A stretch of DNA of 64,000 nucleotides, taken from positions 3,209,226 through 3,273,225 of the forward strand of contig CP059069.1 in the NCBI GenBank assembly GCA_017798145.1, in the 5' to 3' direction. The translations under genes were made by a program, and so were the position numbers. Below the pieces are notes generated by a model. That model saw nothing but the letters and a program-made list of their open reading frames with translations, was not told the DNA's origin and searched no databases. Positions 52,517-61,790 of this stretch are shown in pieces. How positions within the stretch are numbered: the first letter of the stretch is position 1; each line of letters opens with the position of its first letter. The stretch is from Akkermansiaceae bacterium (lineage in GTDB: Bacteria; Verrucomicrobiota; Verrucomicrobiia; Verrucomicrobiales; Akkermansiaceae).

Positions 52517-52777
52517 TCAGACTTTCGCCAGAAAGGCGGAACACTTCTTGATCGTGGCGGGGCTGAGCTTCCCGTTGACCAGTTTGCCGCCCTCGAGGAT
52601 GGCTTTCAGATCGGAAAGAGCGGCCTCTGCGGCGACGAGGGATTTTTTGCCACCTCCGAATTTCTTGTCGGGAAAATACTTGGTGAATGTGGTGCCGTAG
52701 CGGCTGATGCAGAGACGCCAGCCCTCGAATGCCGCATTTTCGTACGTAAAGCGGGTAAGGTTTTTCTTAGATTTCAT
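52517..52777 (-). CDS. Small AP2-like domain protein, 86 aa
   Basis: The sequence GWRLCISRYGTTFTKYFPD then KKFGGGKKSLVAAEAALSDL resembles the three-stranded sheet and helix of AP2-type DNA-binding domains (W-R-x-I-x-R...F-x-D-x-K-x-GG-x-x-K/A-L-x-A). Those domains are usually fused to phage integrases or HNH endonucleases. Here the domain stands alone with a short C-terminal helix ending SAFLAKV. There is no integrase nearby. It may be a small DNA- or RNA-binding regulator. It diverges from rpoA across 242 bp. Assignment is tentative. Confidence 0.6.
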   Translation of the reverse strand: MKSKKNLTRFTYENAAFEGWRLCISRYGTTFTKYFPDKKFGGGKKSLVAAEAALSDLKAILEGGKLVNGKLSPATIKKCSAFLAKV

Positions 52778-53019
52778 TTTCTATGGGGGAAAACTGAGTC
52801 CCCATAAAACCCTGCGGAACAGGTGAATCCAAGCATATTTCTCAGTACGCTCAGTAAAACGTGAAGAAATCGCGGTTTTTTGCAGAAAAAGCATTGCAAC
52901 AAGGCCGCCGAAGCATTTTCTTCGCCCCCCGCGAGGTAAAGATAATCGAACAGCCGTTGGTCCTCTGGTCGCGAAAGCGCCCGGCTCGCGAGAGGGAAAC
53001 CCGGCAACCTACAACAAAC

Positions 53020-54102
53020 ATGTCAGCCACCACACTTGCTCGTTTCGAGCTTCCGAACCGCCTCGTCCGCAACGAGGACACAGCCACAGACACTTACGCG
53101 CAATTCGTCGCGGAGCCCTTTGAGCGCGGCTACGGCCACACCATCGGGAACACCCTGCGCCGCGTCCTGCTCTCCTCGCTTGAAGGCGCGTCCATCACAT
53201 CCGTGCGCATCGCCGGTGTGCAACACGAGTTTTCCAGCCTTCCCGGCGTGGTCGAGGATGTCACGGACATCGTCCTGAACCTCAAGAAGGTGAAATTCTC
53301 GCACAACGACAAGGAGCCCCGCATCCTTTCCATCAAGGTGGAGAAGGACGGCGTCATCACCGCCGGCGACATCCAGGGCGACAACATCTACGATGTGGTC
53401 AACAAGGACCAGGTCATCTGCACCCTCGACAAGAAGGTGAAGTTCGATTGCGAATTCGAGGTCCGCGTAGGTCGCGGCTTCTCCACCGGGGATGAGAACA
53501 AGCGCAAGGACCAGCCCATCGGCGTGATCGCGATCGATTCGATCTTCTCGCCTGTCACCCGCGTCAAATACAGCGTGGACACCACCCGCGTCGGCCAGAT
53601 GACCGATTACGACAAGCTCACCCTCGACATCTGGACGGACGGCCGCATCACCCCGCAGGACGCGCTCCTCCAGGCTTCCGCGATCCTCCGCCACCACCTC
53701 GATGTCTTCGTCAATTACGATGAGAACGCCGTCGATTTCGAAGAGGCACCTGCCGAATCCAGCGAGGAGAACGCGGCGCTCAAGAAGCTCCTCAACATGT
53801 CCGTCAACGAGATCGAGCTCTCCGTCCGTGCGGCGAACTGCCTGAACAACGCGAACATCACCTCCGTCGGCCAGCTGGCGATGAAGTCGGAAGCCGAGAT
53901 GCTGAAATACCGCAACTTCGGGAAAAAATCCCTCAACGAGATCAAGGACAAGCTCGTCGAGCTCGGCCTCGGCCTCGGCATGTCCTTCGAGCCTGCCTTG
54001 CTCGCCGGCGGTTCCGTCGCATCGCGCGGAACACGCCTCGGCGCGGAGGATGAGGCACCCGTCGGACTCGCCGATCTCATCGCACAAAACCTCGACGAAT
54101 AA
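53020..54102 (+). CDS. rpoA: RNA polymerase alpha subunit
   Basis: The protein has 360 aa from ATG 53020; the longer frame through the 5' leader adds non-conserved residues. The N-terminal dimerisation domain shows FVAEPFERGYGHTIGNTLRR then VLLSSLEGASITSVRI. The C-terminal domain shows LNMSVNEIELSVRAANCLNN, SVGQLAMKSEAEMLKYRNFG and KKSLNEIKDKLVELGLGLGM. It forms the alpha dimer of RNA polymerase. rplQ follows after 26 bp, but rpsM, rpsK and rpsD, usually upstream, are absent; a divergent small gene precedes it. No Shine-Dalgarno motif is visible. Confidence 0.97.
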   Translation: MSATTLARFELPNRLVRNEDTATDTYAQFVAEPFERGYGHTIGNTLRRVLLSSLEGASITSVRIAGVQHEFSSLPGVVEDVTDIVLNLKKVKFSHNDKEPRILSIKVEKDGVITAGDIQGDNIYDVVNKDQVICTLDKKVKFDCEFEVRVGRGFSTGDENKRKDQPIGVIAIDSIFSPVTRVKYSVDTTRVGQMTDYDKLTLDIWTDGRITPQDALLQASAILRHHLDVFVNYDENAVDFEEAPAESSEENAALKKLLNMSVNEIELSVRAANCLNNANITSVGQLAMKSEAEMLKYRNFGKKSLNEIKDKLVELGLGLGMSFEPALLAGGSVASRGTRLGAEDEAPVGLADLIAQNLDE

Positions 54103-54128
54103 GACCACCCAACCGAAACAACCAACCG

Positions 54129-54605
54129 ATGAGACATCGCCGCAACACCACCAAGCTCAAACGCAGCGCCCCGCACCGCAAATCGCTGCTCGCAAACCTC
54201 GCCTGCAGCCTGATCGAGCACGGGCGCATCAGGACCACTTTCGGAAAGGCAAAGGCGCTTCGCCCTGTCGCCGAGAAGCTGGTCACCCAAGCCAAGCGCA
54301 ACGACCTGCACTCACGCCGCCTCGCCATCGCATTCCTTCGCCAGAAGGATGCCGTGAAGAAGCTGTTCGATGAGGTCGCTCCGAACACCGGAGACCGTCC
54401 GGGCGGATATTGCCGCATCACCAAGCTCGGCCAACGCATGACCGACGCCGCACCGATGGCCATCATCGAATGGGTCGATCTGCCGGCGCTCGATGCGGAG
54501 GACGAGATCGAGGAAGTGGCCGCCGAGGAAACCCCGAAGCCTGCCAAGAAGGCCGCCAAGAAAACGGCGGACAAGAAGGAAGAGGAGCCAGCCTCAGCGG
54601 AGTAA
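54129..54605 (+). CDS. rplQ: Ribosomal protein bL17
   Basis: The protein has 158 aa. The core is typical: MRHRRNTTKLKRSAPHRKSL, LANLACSLIEHGRIRTTFGK, AKALRPVAEKLVTQAKR and GGYCRITKLGQRMTDAAPMA. L17 is usually ~120-130 aa; this one ends with a ~35-residue Glu/Lys/Ala tail (EEVAAEETPKPAKKAAKKTA). It sits on the 50S subunit near the tunnel exit. It ends the rpoA-rplQ unit, followed by a strong terminator. Confidence 0.97.
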   Translation: MRHRRNTTKLKRSAPHRKSLLANLACSLIEHGRIRTTFGKAKALRPVAEKLVTQAKRNDLHSRRLAIAFLRQKDAVKKLFDEVAPNTGDRPGGYCRITKLGQRMTDAAPMAIIEWVDLPALDAEDEIEEVAAEETPKPAKKAAKKTADKKEEEPASAE

Positions 54606-54630
54606 GCCATCCGATTGCCCGAAAAATCAC

Positions 54631-54665
54631 AAAGCCCTCCTGTGGAAACACAGGGGGGCTTTTTC
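54631..54665 (+). terminator. Intrinsic terminator of rpoA-rplQ
   Basis: AAAGCCCTCCTGTG-GAAA-CACAGGGGGGCTTTTT forms a ~14-bp stem with one C-G/G mismatch and a GAAA tetraloop, ending in a T-run. It starts 25 bp after the rplQ stop. Confidence 0.92.
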
Positions 54666-54699
54666 GTGGGGGGAGCCGTGATTTGGAAATCTCGGATTC

Positions 54700-54807
54700 T
54701 CATGAATCTGCCATCATGAAAATCGACGCGGCGAGGCAAACCGCGATCAAGAACCAGAAGGCCGCCTCGGCCGGGTTGAAGGTTTCGATCGCATCGGAAG
54801 CGCTCAC
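54700..54807 (-). CDS. Possible 35-aa single-helix membrane protein
   Basis: Starts at GTG 54807, overlapping the stop of the mini-III-like gene by 4 bp (GTGA). The product is SASDAIETFNPAEAAFWFLI with a continuous hydrophobic stretch AAFWFLIAVCLAASIFMM, enough for one membrane helix. The overlap and good composition support translation, but I recognise no family and it could be a chance frame. Confidence 0.45.
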   Translation of the reverse strand: MSASDAIETFNPAEAAFWFLIAVCLAASIFMMADS

Positions 54808-55094
54808 TTCATCTTCTTCACGATCTGTTTCCTGAACAGCGGGAGGAACTCGCGCTCGATGTATTCGTGGGCGGCTTGCAGGCCTTCGGCGCGGTGGATT
54901 TCCCCGATCCGCGCCTCGACGCTGGTGGGGTTTCCGAAGGCGCTGAGGAATTCGTTGGAGGTGAGGTGGGTGAACCAGATGCCGTCCATGCAGCCGCGCT
55001 CGCGCAGCACGAATTCTCGGGCGAAGAGGGCGAGCACCGCATCGCCGATCCATGCCGCCTCGCGCTCGATCTTGAGGAGTTCGTTGCGTGTCAC
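54804..55094 (-). CDS. Mini-RNase III-like protein
   Basis: The protein has 96 aa from GTG 55094; TTG 55118, directly after the upstream stop, is an alternative. The sequence EREAAWIGDAVLALFAREFV resembles the RNase III signature around (E/Y)LGDAVL, with the Asp kept and the Glu/Leu replaced by Trp/Ile. Then come LTSNEFLSAFGNPTSVEARI and AAHEYIEREFLPLFRKQIVK. Like MrnC it is a lone RNase III-type domain without dsRBD. MrnC matures 23S rRNA in Gram-positives. Catalytic competence is uncertain. It sits in a run with an RbsD-like gene and a 35-aa membrane frame. Confidence 0.65.
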   Translation of the reverse strand: MTRNELLKIEREAAWIGDAVLALFAREFVLRERGCMDGIWFTHLTSNEFLSAFGNPTSVEARIGEIHRAEGLQAAHEYIEREFLPLFRKQIVKKMK

Positions 55095-55118
55095 GCGGCG
55101 AGTGTGATGTGGCGGCAA

Positions 55119-55688
55119 CTAGCGGGCTAGCTTTTCCATGCGCTCGCGGCGGATTCTTTCGCGCAGCCTGTCCTCGGACTCCGCATCCCAGTATCCTGGC
55201 TGCAACTCGAGGAAAACGGAGGTGTAGGGCAGTGCCGTGGGCGTGCGAATCACCAGCACGTCGTAGCTTTGGTTCGCGGATTCCAGCAGGGTGATGAGGG
55301 ATTGCTGGTCGAGCTCCGTCGGTTCATGGCCGTGGAGCGACTCGGCGATCTGGTGGCGCATTTGGTCGATGCCCGGCGCGAAATCGTTTTCCACGGCGCG
55401 CATTTCCCGGGTGAGATAGACCTTTGGACGGACGTTCTGGGTGCGCTCCAGGGCGTTGAGCACGTAATCGACAACCTCTGGCACCTCCGCGTCCGCGTTT
55501 ACCTGGCGCACACCCACACGGCTGTGGGCCGGGAAGGATGCCTCGGAAACAACGATCCAGTTCCGGTAGCCGAGCTGGTTCACCTGGCTGTTGACGGAAC
55601 CCCTCCAGTCCCCGGCGTCCCCCATCGAGCCGCAGCCAGGAATCATCACGGAGATGATTGGTGCGAGCAGAATTCCGAAGGATTTCAC
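55119..55688 (-). CDS. RbsD/FucU-like protein with lipoprotein-type signal
   Basis: The protein has 189 aa from GTG 55688 (ATG 55724 possible). The N-terminus KSFGILLAPIISVMIPGCGS looks like a lipoprotein signal with Cys after IPG. The rest resembles the RbsD/FucU fold: YRNWIVVSEASFPAHSR, VRQVNADAEVPEVVDYVLNA, VYLTREMRAVENDFAPGIDQ and YDVLVIRTPTALPYTSVFLE. RbsD and FucU are cytoplasmic sugar pyranase/mutarotases. An exported, lipid-anchored form is unusual. The His expected near the start of RbsD is not evident. The gene precedes the mini-III-like frame on the same strand. Confidence 0.7.
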   Translation of the reverse strand: MKSFGILLAPIISVMIPGCGSMGDAGDWRGSVNSQVNQLGYRNWIVVSEASFPAHSRVGVRQVNADAEVPEVVDYVLNALERTQNVRPKVYLTREMRAVENDFAPGIDQMRHQIAESLHGHEPTELDQQSLITLLESANQSYDVLVIRTPTALPYTSVFLELQPGYWDAESEDRLRERIRRERMEKLAR

Positions 55689-55757
55689 GTGTGCGATGAT
55701 AGGCGGAATGGCAGCCGGTGTCAACGGACGGAGAGAGGGCTTGTCCGGATGGCCGGA

Positions 55758-55997
55758 TCAGAGATCGCGGTGCGAGCCGTCGCAGAAAGGTGGGTTCTTG
55801 GTGGCCTTGCACTGGCAGAGGCTGAGGGCGGATTTCTCCGCGACCTCGAATTTCCGTGGCTGTATGCCGCTGCCCTTGTGGGAGCCGTCGCAGAAAGGGG
55901 TGTGGCTTGTTTTCCCGCAGGCGCACCAGAAATACGCACCGGGCTCCAGATCCAGCCTGATGGGTCTTTTCTCGGTTGGCACTGGATCTTCCGGCAT
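55758..55997 (-). CDS. Tandem CDGSH iron-sulfur protein
   Basis: The 79-aa protein has two CDGSH-type motifs: CACGKTSHTPFCDGSHKG and CQCKATKNPPFCDGSHRD, each with three Cys and one His to bind a [2Fe-2S] cluster. There is no membrane anchor. Paired-motif bacterial CDGSH proteins are presumed redox or cluster-transfer proteins. It follows a 61-aa membrane-anchored small gene by 3 bp, suggesting a shared message. Confidence 0.92.
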   Translation of the reverse strand: MPEDPVPTEKRPIRLDLEPGAYFWCACGKTSHTPFCDGSHKGSGIQPRKFEVAEKSALSLCQCKATKNPPFCDGSHRDL

Positions 55998-56000
55998 GGT

Positions 56001-56186
56001 TCAGCGTGTTTCGTTTTGGTTCCCGGCTATCATTTCACGGGAAATGTCCGCCGCCTTGCCGGTGACGGGAACAGCGCTGCGCGTCTGCTGGTGGTAGCGC
56101 TCCGTGGGAACCTCGTGGATGTAGGTCACACCTAGCCAAGCAATCAGGATGGCGGAGGATGCACCTATGAAACTGCGGATATTCAT
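56001..56186 (-). CDS. Small membrane-anchored protein, 61 aa
   Basis: The N-terminus is one membrane helix or signal (NIRSFIGASSAILIAWLGVT), then a polar tail (EVPTERYHQQTRSAVPVTGK...SREMIAGNQNETR). No family is recognised. It lies 3 bp upstream of the CDGSH gene, which is the main support for it being real. Confidence 0.55.
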   Translation of the reverse strand: MNIRSFIGASSAILIAWLGVTYIHEVPTERYHQQTRSAVPVTGKAADISREMIAGNQNETR

Positions 56187-56329
56187 GCGATCGGCGGGAT
56201 GGGGTGGGAAGCGCTGTGCTTATGCCAAGGAACCTCCTGGAAGCCAACCAAAATCGGAAATATTGATATTTTAGGTTAATTGATGAATTCCGGCTTGCGG
56301 GATGAGGCTTGCCGGGACATCGAAGGGGC

Positions 56330-56980
56330 GTGGCACCCGCAGCAATCCTCTTCGATTTCGACGGGATACTTGTGGACACCGAGTGGGCCATCTACCAGGC
56401 GTGGCTGAGGACGTTCCGGGCTCACGGCCAGGATCTGCCGCTTTCCCTCTATACGCGCTGCATCGGTTCCGATTTCGATGCGTGGTCCCCGAAGACGTAT
56501 CTGGAGGATCTGACCAAGCTGGGCTTCGACTGGCTGGAGATGGATGCGGCGAGGCAGTTGGAAATCCGTGCCGAACTCGAGCAGGAAGGTGCGATGGAGG
56601 GGGTGCTGGAGTTGTTGGTGGAACTCCGGGAAAAAGCGGTCCCGGCGGCTGTTGTTTCCAGTTCCTCCCATTTTTGGGTGGACGGATGGTTGGAAAAGCT
56701 TGGCCTCGGAGGTTTTTTCAGGGATGTGGTCTGCAAGGGCGATGCCCCCCGCATCAAGCCCGCTCCGGACCTTTATCTCGAGGCCGCGCGCAGATTGGGT
56801 GTGGCTGCGGCGGATTGCCTGGTGATCGAGGATTCCCTCAACGGCCTGATTTCGGCAAAAACCGCGGGGATGGCGGCATGGATTGTGCCAAACCGAGTGA
56901 CCGCAGACCTCGATTTCTCTCAGGCGGACAGGGTCTTGCCCGATTTCGCGACGCTGCGAAGCGTGCTTTTCGAACGCTAG
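56330..56980 (+). CDS. HAD-superfamily hydrolase (beta-phosphoglucomutase-like)
   Basis: The protein has 216 aa from GTG 56330, just after GAAGGGG; TTG 56309 is an alternative. HAD motif I is ILFDFDGILVDTE, motif II VVSSSSHFW, motif III the Lys in APRIKPAPDLYLEAARRLGV, motif IV VIEDSLNGLISAKTAGM. A helical cap sits between motifs I and II. Such enzymes dephosphorylate or isomerise sugar phosphates. It overlaps the end of the convergent NlpC/P60 gene by 4 bp. Confidence 0.88.
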   Translation: MAPAAILFDFDGILVDTEWAIYQAWLRTFRAHGQDLPLSLYTRCIGSDFDAWSPKTYLEDLTKLGFDWLEMDAARQLEIRAELEQEGAMEGVLELLVELREKAVPAAVVSSSSHFWVDGWLEKLGLGGFFRDVVCKGDAPRIKPAPDLYLEAARRLGVAAADCLVIEDSLNGLISAKTAGMAAWIVPNRVTADLDFSQADRVLPDFATLRSVLFER

Positions 56981-57498
56981 AGCCCTGGCGGGTGGCGCAT
57001 GACATGCCCCTTGCCCGGGCGGGTGCGGGTGTGCCAGCGTGGACCCGACCGGTCGGCTCCCCAGCCGGTGTCGAGGCGCAAGCCGGCGACAGTCATGAAA
57101 ACATGGCCGTTGCGGCAGTAGATGGTGATCCAGTCACCGGCCCCTTTCTTGCCGTATTCGAAGTAACCCTTCGAGGTGAGGGATCCGCGCAGCAGCCCAG
57201 CCTCCCTGAGCACATAGGATACCGTGCCGGAGCAATCGTAGCCGCTGTCATTGTGCTTGGCGTGCCCACCGCCCCACTTGTAGGGCATGCGCTGGAGCCT
57301 GTTGCCTGCGGCGATGGCCCTTTTTACGGCGGCAGGTGCGTTGCGCGGCGCGTAAGCGACTCCGTTCTTGATCATCGCTGTGCGACCATGCTCGAAGCGG
57401 TAGGAAACCGGCTGTCTCGCCTTCACCTGGCTGGAGCAGGAAGACAAGGCACCGACAAGTGGCATCAACAGCAGGGCTGGCAGGAAAAAGCGTTTCAT
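56977..57498 (-). CDS. NlpC/P60-family lipoprotein
   Basis: The 173-aa protein has a lipoprotein signal (RFFLPALLLMPLVGALSSC, Cys as likely lipidation site). The NlpC/P60 core is RMPYKWGGGHAKHNDSGYDC then SGTVSYVLREAGLL, with catalytic Cys in YDCSG and His in NGHVFMTVAGLRLDTGWG. It probably cleaves peptidoglycan peptides in the periplasm. It lies 44 bp downstream of rdgB on the same strand; the gap is AT-rich. Confidence 0.88.
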   Translation of the reverse strand: MKRFFLPALLLMPLVGALSSCSSQVKARQPVSYRFEHGRTAMIKNGVAYAPRNAPAAVKRAIAAGNRLQRMPYKWGGGHAKHNDSGYDCSGTVSYVLREAGLLRGSLTSKGYFEYGKKGAGDWITIYCRNGHVFMTVAGLRLDTGWGADRSGPRWHTRTRPGKGHVMRHPPGL

Positions 57499-57541
57499 AG
57501 GGCGTATTTTACGAAATTAGTTAATTTTTCCAAACTATTTT

Positions 57542-58147
57542 TTAAAATCCATCGGGATTTTCGTTTTCAAGGGCTTCCGAGAAAGCGCGGATCGCATTGG
57601 CGCGATGGCTGAGTTGGGATTTCACCCCTGCCCCCAGATCCGCCATCGTCAGATCGTGCCCGTCGGGGATGAAGAGCGGATCGTAGCCGAATCCGCCGTT
57701 ACCGGATGGTCTTTCTGCGATTTTCCCCTCGACCACCCCGAGGTAAACGCCCATTTCCTGCCCGCCCTTGGCAAGCACAAGGGTGCAGCGGAACCTTGCG
57801 CTGCGTTCGGCCTTGCCTTGCATTTCGCGCATCAGGCGCTGGTTGTTGAGGGCATGGTTGCCTTCCTCACCGCCGTAGCTGGAGGACCAGACTCCGGGGG
57901 CGCCGCCGAGGGCGTCCACCTCCAGGCCGGAATCGTCGGCCAGCACCCAGCCATCGGTGCGGCGGCTGATTCCCAGGGCCTTGAGCCTTGCGTTTTCGAG
58001 AAACGTGGTGCCGGTTTCCTCGATTTCCGGGAGATCGGGAAATGCGGTGACATCCAGCACCTCAAAGCGGCCGCCGATGATGTGGCGGATCTCCGCGGTC
58101 TTGTGGGGGTTGCGGGTGGCGAGGATGAGCCTTGGGAGCTGGGGCAT
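57542..58147 (-). CDS. rdgB: dITP/XTP pyrophosphatase (RdgB/HAM1)
   Basis: The 201-aa protein has standard length. Signatures are LILATRNPHKTAEIRHII, ETGTTFLENARLKAL, WVLADDSGLEVDALGGAPGV, GGFGYDPLFIPDGHDLTMAD and KSQLSHRANAIRAF. It hydrolyses dITP, dHAPTP and XTP to monophosphates, keeping deaminated purines out of DNA. It starts the minus-strand pair with the NlpC/P60 lipoprotein gene. Confidence 0.96.
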   Translation of the reverse strand: MPQLPRLILATRNPHKTAEIRHIIGGRFEVLDVTAFPDLPEIEETGTTFLENARLKALGISRRTDGWVLADDSGLEVDALGGAPGVWSSSYGGEEGNHALNNQRLMREMQGKAERSARFRCTLVLAKGGQEMGVYLGVVEGKIAERPSGNGGFGYDPLFIPDGHDLTMADLGAGVKSQLSHRANAIRAFSEALENENPDGF

Positions 58148-58228
58148 GGGCTATGGATTTCAGTTTTTCCGGGGCTTTGCCAAGAAATTTAGAATAAAAC
58201 CCCGCCCGGAGCCGCCTACCATGAAGAT

Positions 58229-58687
58229 ATGAAAGCCATAACCCACCTAGCCGCCGTCGCATTCGGCGTAGCCGCCCTCGCCTCAACCGCATTCGCATCC
58301 GCCCCGGAAGGCTGGGAAACGGATGTCGAAGCAGCCATCGCCCTTGCCAAGAAAGACGGGAAATCCGTCTTGCTGGAGTTCACCGGCTCCGACTGGTGCC
58401 CTCCTTGCATCATGATGGGCAAGAAGGTTTTCTCCAAGCCGGAGTTCGTCAAGGCGGCCTCGAAGGACTTCGTGCTCGTGCATCTCGACTTCCCGAAGGG
58501 CGACAAGGAGCTTGCCGAGAAGAACCAGCCGCATGCCGACAAATACGAGATCGAGGGCTTCCCGACGGTGATCCTGCTCGACAGCGAAGGCAAGGAATTC
58601 ACCCGGTTCTTCGCCTCCCAGTATCCGGACATCGACAAATTCCTCGCCCATCTCAAAGACTCCCTCGAAAAGAAAGACCTGGACTAA
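58229..58687 (+). CDS. Periplasmic thioredoxin-family protein with WCPPC
   Basis: The 152-aa protein has signal peptide KAITHLAAVAFGVAALASTA. A DUF953/thioredoxin-7-like fold with active site GSDWCPPCIMMGKKVF near residue 50 and cis-Pro loop IEGFPTVILLDSEGKEF. The CPPC dithiol suggests an oxidoreductase with mid-range potential. It is followed 6 bp later by a related gene with a different active site. Likely role: reducing or reshuffling periplasmic disulfides. Confidence 0.9.
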   Translation: MKAITHLAAVAFGVAALASTAFASAPEGWETDVEAAIALAKKDGKSVLLEFTGSDWCPPCIMMGKKVFSKPEFVKAASKDFVLVHLDFPKGDKELAEKNQPHADKYEIEGFPTVILLDSEGKEFTRFFASQYPDIDKFLAHLKDSLEKKDLD

Positions 58688-58693
58688 ACGAAC

Positions 58694-59137
58694 ATGAAAC
58701 ACTTCCTCATCGCACTCACATCCGTAGCCGTGCTTGCAGCATCCGCCATCGCCGGTGAATCCGCCTGGCTCACCGACTACGAGGCCGCCAAGAAGCAGGC
58801 GAAGGCCGAGAACAAACCGATCTTCATCAACTTCACCGGCACCGACTGGTGCGGATGGTGCATCAAGCTGGAAAAGGAGGTTTTCTCCAAAAAGGAATTC
58901 CAGGATTACGCCAAGGAGCATCTCGTCCTGATGGAGGTGGATTTCCCGAACAAGAAGCGGCAGACGCCGGAGGTGAAAGCCCAGAACAAGAAACTCGACA
59001 AGGAGTTCGGCATCGAGGGCTACCCGACCTTGTTTCTGCTGGATGCCGATGGCAAAAAGCTCACCGATGACATCGGTTACCGCGAAGGTGGTCCGGCGGC
59101 CTACGTGGCCCACCTGAAGGAGCTTTTGAAAAAGTGA
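58694..59137 (+). CDS. Periplasmic thioredoxin-family protein with WCGWC
   Basis: The 147-aa protein has signal peptide KHFLIALTSVAVLAASAIA. Active site is GTDWCGWCIKLEKEVFSKKE and the cis-Pro loop IEGYPTLFLLDADGKKL. It is a diverged tandem copy of the preceding gene, with CGWC in place of CPPC. The bulky Trp between the cysteines is typical of the thioredoxin-7/DUF255-like group. An intrinsic terminator follows. Confidence 0.9.
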   Translation: MKHFLIALTSVAVLAASAIAGESAWLTDYEAAKKQAKAENKPIFINFTGTDWCGWCIKLEKEVFSKKEFQDYAKEHLVLMEVDFPNKKRQTPEVKAQNKKLDKEFGIEGYPTLFLLDADGKKLTDDIGYREGGPAAYVAHLKELLKK

Positions 59138-59157
59138 TCCCCACGGCGATTTTCAGG

Positions 59158-59192
59158 AACCCTGCCCGCGATTCCCGCAGGCAGGGTTTTTC
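59158..59192 (+). terminator. Intrinsic terminator after the thioredoxin pair
   Basis: AACCCTGCC and GGCAGGGTT form a 9-bp stem around a 12-nt CG-rich loop, followed by TTTC-TTTT. It separates the thioredoxin pair from leuS. Confidence 0.88.
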
Positions 59193-59242
59193 TTTTCATC
59201 CGGCGGGCGGTGCGGCAACTTTCCCACCCTCCGCCGCCCACC

Positions 59243-61774
<2,532 letters not shown>

Positions 61775-61790
61775 GTGCCGCCTGCTGCGG

